From Bacteroidota bacterium (GTDB lineage: Bacteria > Bacteroidota > Bacteroidia > M30B66), in assembly GCA_020438185.1 (NCBI GenBank), contig JAGQVC010000082.1, forward strand, positions 1-7,169: 7,169 nt of DNA, read 5' to 3'. The notes under the pieces are model-generated. The model saw only the letters and a list, made by a program, of their open reading frames with translations, did no database searches and was not told where the DNA came from. The position numbers were made by a program, and so were the translations under genes. Each line of letters opens with the position of its first letter. The stretch's first letter is position 1. Positions 1-6,099 of the stretch are shown piece by piece.

Positions 1-1
1 C

Positions 2-1144
2 CGGGTTTCTAACGAAATAATTAAAGACGCTTACGAGGAAAGCACCGATGCACTTGAACTGCTCGATAACGCTGAGAAAAATCTTTTTGCCGTTGCCGAA
101 GGCAATATTAAAAGGAATTTCACGCGAATGAGCGACCTCATTTCGGCTGCTAAAAAACAAATTGAGGAAGCCGGGCAACAAACCGACGGACTCAGCGGTA
201 TCCCTTCCGGTTTTACGCAGCTGGACCGAATCACTTCCGGCTGGCAGAAATCTGATCTGGTTATTCTTGCAGCCCGCCCGGGTATGGGTAAAACGGCGTT
301 CGTGCTTTCGCTGGCGCGGAATGCTGCCGTAGATTTTAAACGTCCGGTTGCTGTGTTTTCACTCGAAATGTCAAGCATCCAGCTGGTTATGCGTTTGATT
401 TCGGGCGAAACCGAACTTTCGAATGATAAACTTAAAAAAGGAAACCTGGAGCAACATGAGTGGCACCAGCTTGACTCAAAAATCAGGGAATTAACTGAGG
501 CTCCGCTGTTTATAGACGACACCCCTGCCCTGTCCATTTTTGAACTCCGTGCGAAAGCACGCCGCTTAAAAGCCAATCATGATATTCAAATGATTATCAT
601 TGACTACCTGCAGCTTATGACTACAGGCAGCGACAGTCGCGGAGGCGGCAGCCGCGAGCAGGAAATCAGCCAGATTTCAAGATCACTCAAGGGAATTGCC
701 AAGGAATTGGAAATACCGGTTATTGCGCTTTCGCAGCTTAGCCGTAATGTCGAGCAGCGCGGTGGCTCCAAGGTTCCTCAGCTAAGCGACCTTCGTGAAT
801 CGGGTGCCATTGAGCAGGATGCCGATATGGTTATATTTATTTACCGCCCCGAGTATTACAACCTCGACGTGGATGAAGCAGGAAATTCAACGCAAGGTCT
901 CGCCGAAATACATATAGCCAAACACCGGAATGGTGCGCTGGATGTGGCTCGCCTTCGTTACATTGGTCATTTGGCCAAGTTCACCGACTTGCATCAGTCT
1001 GCCATGTTTAGCCCTTCCGGGCTGAAACCAAATACCAGCTTTGATGAAGTTCCAACCATGACTGTTTCGTCAAAAATGAATTCAGATCAGGGCGGTAATT
1101 CCGGTAAACCGGATGCCTGGAATACCGATGATGTACCTTTTTAA
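2..1144 (+). CDS. dnaB: Replicative DNA helicase DnaB, 5'-truncated by window edge
   Basis: Hexameric 5'-3' helicase that unwinds DNA at the replication fork and recruits primase. The open frame runs to the left edge, so the ATG at 128 is internal; the bases before it encode linker-type sequence (YEESTDALELLDNAEKN). The 380 visible residues comprise the linker and the whole RecA-like motor; most of the N-terminal primase-interaction domain is missing. Visible motifs: GLSGIPSGFTQLD entering the motor, Walker A ARPGMGKT (nt 272-295), Walker B IIIDYLQL (about 593-616), the family block SQLSRNVEQR followed by SDLRESGAIEQDAD, and KHRNG with the probable arginine finger at 926-928. After the motor there is a polar, probably disordered tail of about 45 residues ending in DDVPF, which resembles the acidic tip of single-strand binding protein. 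No intein or insertion is seen. The next gene follows after 47 bases. Confidence 0.97.
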   Translation, partial: RVSNEIIKDAYEESTDALELLDNAEKNLFAVAEGNIKRNFTRMSDLISAAKKQIEEAGQQTDGLSGIPSGFTQLDRITSGWQKSDLVILAARPGMGKTAFVLSLARNAAVDFKRPVAVFSLEMSSIQLVMRLISGETELSNDKLKKGNLEQHEWHQLDSKIRELTEAPLFIDDTPALSIFELRAKARRLKANHDIQMIIIDYLQLMTTGSDSRGGGSREQEISQISRSLKGIAKELEIPVIALSQLSRNVEQRGGSKVPQLSDLRESGAIEQDADMVIFIYRPEYYNLDVDEAGNSTQGLAEIHIAKHRNGALDVARLRYIGHLAKFTDLHQSAMFSPSGLKPNTSFDEVPTMTVSSKMNSDQGGNSGKPDAWNTDDVPF

Positions 1145-1191
1145 GCAACCAACATCCAAAAATATCGTTGTATATTGAGCGTTAAGCTGAT

Positions 1192-2448
1192 ATGAGAAAA
1201 ATTACCCTTCTGTTATTTATTGTATTCGCCGCGGTGCGAATTCAGGCAGCTTCGCTGCTGATTCCAATGGACGACAGACAACAGAACCACCTTAAAGCTT
1301 ATGGAATTGCGTACTGGATTCTCCAGAACGATGTAGAAATGCACTGGCTCCTGAATTACCGCGGAGGCAGTTTTATGGTTCCCAATTTTAAGGATATCGA
1401 GAACGAATGTGTAATCAGAGGTGTATCCTACGAAATTATTCCGGATGCCAAAGCCGAAAGTATCCTTCTCGAAATCGCTTCACCCGAAGTGAATATGGAT
1501 GCGGTAAAGCTGGAAAAAGCACCTAAAGTGGCTGTTTACTCTCCCAAGGACAAACAACCCTGGGATGATGCTGTTACGCTGGCGCTTACATATGCCGAAA
1601 TTCCCTACGATGTGGTTTATGATGAGGAAATCATGACCGACAAATTGCCTCTCTACGATTGGCTGCACTTGCATCACGAGGATTTTACCGGACAATACGG
1701 ACGGTTTTGGTACGCATACCGCAATCAGGCCTGGTACCAGGAAAATCAAAGAAATGCAGAAGCTCTGGCAGGGAAACTCGGATTTAGAAAAGTATCCGAA
1801 CTAAAACTGGCTGTCGCCAAGAAAATCAGGGATTTCACTTTAGGTGGCGGGTTCTTGTTTGCCATGTGTTCGGCTACCGATAGCTACGATATTGCTCTGG
1901 CTGCCGATGGCGTAGATATTTGCGAAACCATGTTTGACGGCGATCCGGCCGACCCGAATGCGCAATCAAAACTGAATTACAACAACAGTTTCGCTTTTAC
2001 CGATTTCATACTGAGTATGAACCCAATGGAGTATGAGTTCTCAAGTATTGATGCAACTAAAACAAGACGAATTCCGGAGAAGGATGACTATTTTGCCTTG
2101 TTTGAGTTTTCTGCCAAATGGGATCCGGTTCCTACCATGCTTTGTCAGAATCACGAACAGATAATTAAGGGATTCATGGGGCAAACCACTGCTTTTATCA
2201 AGCAGTATGTAAAAAGCAATGTCCTGGTTATGGGCGAAAACAAAGCCGCCGGCGAAGTACGTTACATACATGGCGAATATGGCAAAGGCACCTGGACATT
2301 CTACGGCGGGCACGATCCCGAAGATTACGAGCACAAGGTGGGCGATCCGCCAACTGATTTAAGCCTGCATCCCAATTCACCCGGTTACAGGTTGATTCTG
2401 AACAACATACTTTTTCCTGCGGCGAAAAAGAAAAAACAAAAAACCTGA
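1192..2448 (+). CDS. Exported GATase1/ThuA-like protein (Bacteroidota family often named 'asparagine synthetase B')
   Basis: 418-residue protein. Seen: a signal peptide (Lys-containing start, hydrophobic residues 4-15, likely cleavage near IQA-A, residues 17-20), then mature sequence starting SLLIPMDD. The middle alternates predicted strands and helices (PKVAVYSP at 111-118, DWLHLHHED at 156-164), then an elbow-like GGGFLFAMCSATDS with Cys226 in the nucleophile position. Near the C-terminus is GKGTWTFYGGHDPED with His374 and Glu377. A Cys-His-Glu set in this order is the pattern of class I glutamine-amidotransferase-like and ThuA/DUF4159-like folds. From memory, close relatives are widespread and well conserved in Bacteroidota and are often labelled asparagine synthetase B; true AsnB needs an N-terminal catalytic Cys2 and an SGGLDS ATP-pyrophosphatase loop, and neither is present. 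The fold assignment is inference; the substrate is unknown. Location is probably periplasmic or outer-envelope; there is no sorting domain and the C-terminus is Lys-rich. It may be co-transcribed with dnaB. Confidence 0.88.
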   Translation: MRKITLLLFIVFAAVRIQAASLLIPMDDRQQNHLKAYGIAYWILQNDVEMHWLLNYRGGSFMVPNFKDIENECVIRGVSYEIIPDAKAESILLEIASPEVNMDAVKLEKAPKVAVYSPKDKQPWDDAVTLALTYAEIPYDVVYDEEIMTDKLPLYDWLHLHHEDFTGQYGRFWYAYRNQAWYQENQRNAEALAGKLGFRKVSELKLAVAKKIRDFTLGGGFLFAMCSATDSYDIALAADGVDICETMFDGDPADPNAQSKLNYNNSFAFTDFILSMNPMEYEFSSIDATKTRRIPEKDDYFALFEFSAKWDPVPTMLCQNHEQIIKGFMGQTTAFIKQYVKSNVLVMGENKAAGEVRYIHGEYGKGTWTFYGGHDPEDYEHKVGDPPTDLSLHPNSPGYRLILNNILFPAAKKKKQKT

Positions 2449-2483
2449 TTTAAACGCTGGCCTGCAATTCAGGTCGGAGTGCC

Positions 2484-4058
2484 ATGCTGCGTTACGTCCT
2501 GTTTTTAAATGCTTTTCTTCTTTGTCTCTGCGCATTCGCGCAGGATGCAGACCCCACATTCGGAGATGAGGGTTACCTCACAATCGATACCGACTGGTAC
2601 GACGAAGCCATTGATATGGCTGCGCTTCCTGATGGGAGTTTCATCGTACTTATCCAATCGGGCCGGCAGGACAGCCTCTACTTTGATATGGATCTTTGTC
2701 TGGTCCGCTTTTCGGCCGAAGGCCGGATAGATACAACATTCGGAGATTCGGGGTTGAAACGCTTCGATTCGGGTCCTGGTTATTACAGTTTGGGGAAATC
2801 GCTGCTGGTTGATGAATCGGGACGTATCCTGGTGCTGAGTACAAACGAATCCGCCGAAGGCGGGAAACTGATTTCTGTTGCAGCTTTTCTTATGAATGGC
2901 GAAAGCGACACAACTTTTGCCGAAAATGGAAATTACCTGGGCCACTTTATTTCGCAGCTTAACGATGCTGGAAATTTCAAACTTTACGAAAGCCGGATAG
3001 TTGTTGCCGCCACGGCATACGATTCGGGCAGCGTTCACCGCGAACTGCCGGCTTTGCTGGTGCTGGATGCAGAAGGCAAGCCCGATTCCACATTCGGGGG
3101 GACGGGTAAAATGGTGTTCGATATCGGCAATGGCATCATCTACCCTATTTCTGCTGCGCAGGATGGGTTTAGCCGGCACAATTCGGGCGGATTTTTCAGC
3201 GATGTGGTGATGCAGGGCAACCGGATTATTGCCGGCGGAGCTTTTAGTTCCGGTCTGGATTACCGCTGTTTGATGGCAGCCATTTTACCAGACGGTACAG
3301 TCGATTCCACATTTTTCTACCAGGGCCTGCTGGTGTTCGATCAGGCTCAGGCACAATCGTCCTGGATTCGGCAAATGGTACTCTCAGCCCAGGATGATGT
3401 TTTATGCGCCATCCGGTATTCCAATCAAAATACAGCCCCTTTAAATTGCATGGCGCTGTGCAATAATTCCAATTTACCTCAGCCATTCACTTTTAATCAA
3501 TTGCCCTACGGGCAGATAAATGAGCTAAAACAGGTCGCCAATGGAAGAATGTTATTTAGCGCTTCGGTGGTAGATGAGGAAAACTATCCGGGGTTTGTAA
3601 ACAGTGTAAAAGCCGGTCTGTTTTCGGCTGCCGCCGGAGCGTCTGCCGCCGATACCTTGTTTTTGGGATCTGTTTTCGAAGGTATATCCTGCGAAGCAGA
3701 AGCTATTTGTGAAGACGCCGCAGGAGGCATTTTACTGGCTGTAAAATCGGCAAACGAAGATGCCCAGGCGGGAAGCAATGTGTATATCATGCGACTTTCG
3801 GCGATGACAGGGATTTCTGCACCGAAGCCAGCAGATGAAATACTGGTTTACCCGGTTCCGGCGAAAGGGGAATTTATTATTAAGTGCCCAACGGGAGGAA
3901 AAATAAGTATTTACAATTCCTCCGGAAGGCAAGTATTTTCAAGTATTGCCAAAAGTGCCAATACGCTAATCAGCTTACCGGAACAAGCTTCCGGGTTGTA
4001 TCACATTATTATTGAAACGCCTGAAGGCATCCGAATTATCAACCAGATTCTGAATTAA
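2484..4058 (+). CDS. Secreted delta-60-repeat protein with T9SS C-terminal sorting domain
   Basis: 524 residues. Signal peptide 1-19, with cleavage likely at AFA-Q. The mature N-terminal half carries repeats marked by D-x-TF: DPTFG (23), DTTFG (83), DTTFA (142), DSTFG (201) and DSTFF (274). Spacings are 60, 59, 59 and 73 residues, the signature of delta-60 repeats (DUF5122), which are thought to form beta-propeller blades. Between markers lie blade-like strands such as GSFIVL and GRILVLS. Residues 330-440 are more diverged and probably hold decayed blades. Residues about 452-524 form a Por-secretion/T9SS type A sorting domain (VYPVP at 455-459, ISIYNSSGRQVF, SGLYHIII), so export across the outer membrane, with surface attachment or release, is expected. 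The ligand is unknown. The start has GGAG six bases upstream and gives an intact signal peptide. It follows the previous gene by 35 bases and ends exactly against the opposing YHYH gene. Confidence 0.92.
   Translation: MLRYVLFLNAFLLCLCAFAQDADPTFGDEGYLTIDTDWYDEAIDMAALPDGSFIVLIQSGRQDSLYFDMDLCLVRFSAEGRIDTTFGDSGLKRFDSGPGYYSLGKSLLVDESGRILVLSTNESAEGGKLISVAAFLMNGESDTTFAENGNYLGHFISQLNDAGNFKLYESRIVVAATAYDSGSVHRELPALLVLDAEGKPDSTFGGTGKMVFDIGNGIIYPISAAQDGFSRHNSGGFFSDVVMQGNRIIAGGAFSSGLDYRCLMAAILPDGTVDSTFFYQGLLVFDQAQAQSSWIRQMVLSAQDDVLCAIRYSNQNTAPLNCMALCNNSNLPQPFTFNQLPYGQINELKQVANGRMLFSASVVDEENYPGFVNSVKAGLFSAAAGASAADTLFLGSVFEGISCEAEAICEDAAGGILLAVKSANEDAQAGSNVYIMRLSAMTGISAPKPADEILVYPVPAKGEFIIKCPTGGKISIYNSSGRQVFSSIAKSANTLISLPEQASGLYHIIIETPEGIRIINQILN
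2550..3353 (+). repeat. Tandem delta-60 protein repeats (five D-x-TF markers)
   Basis: In-gene protein repeat region. The markers fall at residues 23, 83, 142, 201 and 274 of the encoded protein. The first three intervals are nearly identical at 59-60 residues; the fourth is 73, which implies an insertion of about 13 residues in that blade (around the SRHNSGGF stretch). DNA-level identity between units is low, so this is an old, diverged protein repeat and not a recent tandem duplication. Confidence 0.85.
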
Positions 4059-5441
4059 TTACCGGGCAATAATCAACCTTTTAAACAAACTACCCGAGGC
4101 GTCTCTTACCACATAAATTCCTTGTGGAATAAGACTCAGGTCAATTTTCGAAACCAGAGTACCCGGAACAATACTAAACTCGGAAACCACCCGACCGTTC
4201 AGGTCGCAGATTACAAAATCGCAGGTATTTCCGAGAACTTTGCTGATACTGATCTGAGCTTCAGCATCGGCCGGAACCGGCCAGATATTTAAGGAAACAC
4301 CCGATGGAATGAAATGAATTCCAGTTGGTTCGGGACTGAATTCTTCTACGCTTTCATTAATGGTTACCGATGTAGGATTGGTATTACCCGGTCCCAGGGT
4401 CGGGAAATTGTCGGTTGCCACTACACCATAGTACGTTTGTCCTAAAACGTATGGAAATGCGGAGTACCCATTCTCATCCATGGTTGCATAGTAGGCATAA
4501 ATACCATCGGGATACTCAGGAGTAACGGCAAAGCGTCCGTTGTGAATATCGAGGTGTCCGAGGCCATCAACAAACTCAAAATCTTCCTGGTAAGCACCAA
4601 GAGGAGTTGTTGCGATTTCGGGACCGTACTGAGCAGGTTGCAGCACAGTTCCATCGGCCAGGGTTTGACGGTTTTGAATATCACGGGTTCTGTAACTGCT
4701 TTGCATCCTTACAATGCCGCCTGTTCCATCAATATTAGCATAAGCATAAGCTCCGTAAATCGGAAAACCATCAAAGGCGTAGCCGAGTAAAGGAGAATGT
4801 GTCCCTTCAATGGGTTCGTACAAACCTTCAGACGGATACGAGCTGCAAACATCTGAAGCCGGAACAGCCTGTAATGAGTACCTGCATGGATTCTGGTGAT
4901 GGTGGTAACTTCCGCCGACAGGCGTACTGCCCGGTAAAGGCGGACCATTAAATACAGGTGACGGGTGGCCTTTGGCACAGTCGAAACCATCGTTTTCAAA
5001 ATAAACTGCGTTTCGGTTCCAGATGCCCTGGTTGTTGTAGCTCATGGCATCTGCGTAATTATAAACCGGAACGCCGTTCATCCAAACACCAATCTGTCCC
5101 AAACCGACTTCGGTGAGCGTTCCTTCATTTACCGCAGGATTCCTGGGAATGCGGAACAGGTAATTTCTGTTTGTTGCATGTGCAGGATTACCATCCTCAA
5201 AGGGTCCGGTAGGATAAGCAGGAATCCCCGAACAACGCAGATAAACATTTTGGGCGCTGTAATAAACATGCTGAACATTTGCCGAAGCAGTATCTGTAAT
5301 TGCTGTGGCATTGCCACTTTCGTAATGGCTGCTGGTGATACCGGTGGTATTAATTATCCAGGTATCCAGTTCGGGACTTTGGGCGCTTGCCCGAAGAACG
5401 ATTATGGCGCTTAATGCAAGAATCAGTAGATTTTGTTTCAT
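4059..5441 (-). CDS. Secreted YHYH-domain protein with T9SS C-terminal sorting domain
   Basis: 460 residues. Signal peptide 1-20 (MKQNLLILALSA, cleavage at ASA-Q). The YHYH family (Pfam YHYH, function unknown) is recognised by several blocks: IGVWMNGVPVYNY (117-129), GGSYHHHQNP (176-185, here YHHH and not YHYH), GYAFDGFPIYG (220-230), LDIHNGRFAVTPEYPDG (297-313) and AFPYVLGQTYYGV (328-340). Clustered His and paired Cys residues (C155, C186, C199) suggest metal binding or disulfides in an extracellular protein; this is inference. A linker rich in Pro, Thr and Glu (about 346-380) leads to a T9SS type A sorting domain, about 381-460 (LNIWPVP at 384-390, VICDLNGRVVSEF, LIPQGIYVV, C-terminal KRLIIAR). 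The start codon is preceded on its strand by an A-rich leader without a clear Shine-Dalgarno. It is transcribed toward the delta-60 gene and divergently from the vWA gene. Confidence 0.92.
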   Translation of the reverse strand: MKQNLLILALSAIIVLRASAQSPELDTWIINTTGITSSHYESGNATAITDTASANVQHVYYSAQNVYLRCSGIPAYPTGPFEDGNPAHATNRNYLFRIPRNPAVNEGTLTEVGLGQIGVWMNGVPVYNYADAMSYNNQGIWNRNAVYFENDGFDCAKGHPSPVFNGPPLPGSTPVGGSYHHHQNPCRYSLQAVPASDVCSSYPSEGLYEPIEGTHSPLLGYAFDGFPIYGAYAYANIDGTGGIVRMQSSYRTRDIQNRQTLADGTVLQPAQYGPEIATTPLGAYQEDFEFVDGLGHLDIHNGRFAVTPEYPDGIYAYYATMDENGYSAFPYVLGQTYYGVVATDNFPTLGPGNTNPTSVTINESVEEFSPEPTGIHFIPSGVSLNIWPVPADAEAQISISKVLGNTCDFVICDLNGRVVSEFSIVPGTLVSKIDLSLIPQGIYVVRDASGSLFKRLIIAR

Positions 5442-5560
5442 GAAAGGATTTTGGTTATTGTGAATAGTGAGTTACAGACAATAATATGAGCCCACCGTTT
5501 AATTGAGACAGGAACTTTTAAAAAATGAATGTAGCATAAAAAACAGAAGGCGTGAAAAAT

Positions 5561-5718
5561 CCATGCTGAATCGGGTATTTTGCACGTAGCATGGCCTGAA
5601 CAATATGCAGACATTTGTTTTATCACTGACCTGCGCCTGATCAGTGAATTTATGGTTGTTTGCTTCTGCCTTCCCCTTTTGGCAGAATTAGAAAACGGGA
5701 GAACCTCTCCCGTTTTCT
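5561..5718 (+). ncRNA. Candidate structured RNA: four consecutive hairpins ending in a terminator
   Basis: Four exact inverted repeats follow one another without overlap: CCATGCT/AGCATGG (5561-5567 with 5588-5594), TCACTGA/TCAGTGA (5623-5629 with 5641-5647), TTCTGCC/GGCAGAA (5664-5670 with 5681-5687), and a 13-bp stem at 5690-5718. Read on the + strand the last one looks like an intrinsic terminator, so a small RNA of roughly 160-200 bases ending near 5720 would fit. I found no convincing promoter for it; the best match is GACATTTG at 5610-5617, which would start inside the block. It matches no RNA family I recognise. A leader element of the YHYH mRNA on the other strand is the main alternative. 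Confidence 0.3.
5690..5718. terminator. Intrinsic-terminator-like hairpin, symmetric (possibly bidirectional)
   Basis: A perfect 13-bp stem with a 3-base loop (ACC). The GC-rich core CGGGAGA/TCTCCCG is flanked by AAAA on the left and TTTT on the right, so either strand shows a stem followed by a short U tract. The U tract is only four bases before CTGC, so efficiency is uncertain. It stands about 250 bases upstream of the YHYH start and about 150 bases upstream of the vWA promoter, where neither flanking gene needs a terminator. Confidence 0.6.
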
Positions 5719-5871
5719 GCATTTATTACATAAAGAAATCAATTTTCTTTTAAAAATATTTACACATGTATATTACTACATATCAATACATTATAAATTT
5801 TCGAGGCGATTATTTAACTTAACTTTCATGTTTTTTTGACAAAAAACGCAACAAAACTTACACAACTTTAG

Positions 5872-5879
5872 TATATTTG
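5872..5879 (+). promoter_or_regulatory. Bacteroidota -7 promoter element for the vWA gene
   Basis: TATATTTG matches the Bacteroidota housekeeping -7 consensus TAnnTTTG at every fixed position. Transcription would start near 5885-5887 and give a leader of about 215 bases before the ATG at 6100. A -33 TTTG at the usual distance (about 19-21 bases upstream) is not visible. A TTGAC lies at 5836-5840, which is too far upstream to pair with this box. The region between is A-rich. Confidence 0.6.
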
Positions 5880-5882
5880 CTA

Positions 5883-5900
5883 AACCTAATCTTAACCTAA
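5883..5900 (+). repeat. Heptamer direct repeat AACCTAA, 11-base period, at the predicted transcription start
   Basis: AACCTAA occurs at 5883-5889 and again at 5894-5900. The repeat starts four bases after the -7 box, so it covers the predicted start site. An 11-base period puts both copies on about the same face of the helix, as expected for an operator, but with only two short copies chance is possible. Confidence 0.3.
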
Positions 5901-5906
5901 CTGAAA

Positions 5907-6008
5907 ATGCGAGTATTCTCAATTCCGGTTTTCACAATTTTCGAGAGACTAATCAGGTCTTTCATTTCCCCCACAAATAAACTTCAACCAATAATCATCA
6001 GGAAGTAA
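5907..6008 (+). CDS. Possible 33-residue leader peptide ORF
   Basis: ATG at 5907 with the A-rich context CTGAAA, about 20 bases after the predicted transcription start, reading to TAA at 6006-6008. The peptide begins MRVFSIPVFTIFERLIRSF and ends IIIRK: a mixed hydrophobic and basic sequence with no recognised family. It lies wholly in the leader of the vWA gene. Its last codons form the left arm of the 5989-6025 stem and its stop codon sits in that loop, so translation would disturb the structure. Short ORFs arise by chance easily, and there is no run of one amino acid typical of biosynthetic attenuators. Confidence 0.25.
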   Translation: MRVFSIPVFTIFERLIRSFISPTNKLQPIIIRK

Positions 6009-6051
6009 TCCCCTTGTGATTATTGACTTTCATGCTTCCCGCCGAAGCGTG
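5989..6051 (+). promoter_or_regulatory. Two stem-loops in the vWA gene leader
   Basis: First stem: CAATAATCA (5989-5997) with TGATTATTG (6017-6025), 9 bp perfect, loop 19 bases. Second stem: CATGCTTC (6031-6038) with GAAGCGTG (6044-6051), 8 bp including one G-U pair, loop CCGCC. They are 5 bases apart. No U tract follows immediately (the nearest T5 is at 6072-6076), so they are not an obvious terminator. Roles in mRNA stability or translational control, or none, are all possible. Confidence 0.4.
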
Positions 6052-6099
6052 CAGGGAATCCTACACTTGAATTTTTAACCAAACCAAATATCAATTTTT

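Larger units (their letters stand above)
5442..6099. other. 658-base divergent intergenic region
   Basis: Lies between the YHYH gene (leftward) and the vWA gene (rightward) and contains no long credible coding sequence. From left to right it holds about 100 bases serving as the YHYH leader and probable promoter zone, a block of four perfect inverted repeats (5561-5718), an AT-rich spacer (about 5720-5870) in which I see nothing specific, a Bacteroidota-type -7 box (5872-5879), and a structured leader for the vWA gene with a 33-codon ORF. It is long for a gene-dense segment in which the other gaps are 0-47 bases, which suggests regulatory or RNA content. Confidence 0.8.

Noticed and set aside
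1171..1178. TATATTGA before the amidotransferase-like gene as a promoter
   Set aside because: Two mismatches to TAnnTTTG and only about 14 bases before the start codon; read-through from dnaB is the simpler explanation.
2462..2474. CCTG/CAGG hairpin between genes 2 and 3 as a terminator
   Set aside because: The stem is only 4 bp and no T tract follows.
2505..3179. 224-codon open frame on the - strand
   Set aside because: It is antisense to the delta-60 gene, whose protein has a signal peptide and regular repeats. The antisense product is Cys/Arg-rich without family features.
5479..5486. CAATAATA, a one-mismatch -7 box for the YHYH gene on the - strand (TATTATTG)
   Set aside because: Its position is sensible, but there is one mismatch at a fixed base and no -33 element, so it is too weak to list as a promoter.
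5520..5720. 6S RNA, tmRNA or tRNA in the hairpin block
   Set aside because: There is no long closing stem joining the 5' and 3' ends as in 6S RNA, no tRNA-like domain or T-loop motif, and no tag-peptide frame that I can see.
5438..5722. 94-codon open frame on the - strand upstream of the YHYH gene
   Set aside because: It overlaps the YHYH start by 4 bases, runs through the terminator-like hairpin and the inverted-repeat block, and its protein has no recognisable domain or signal. The inverted repeats better explain this stretch.
5836..5841. TTGACA, a perfect sigma70-like -35 hexamer
   Set aside because: It lies about 30 bases upstream of the TATATTTG box, too far to act with it, and no good -10 lies 16-18 bases downstream (only TTACAC).
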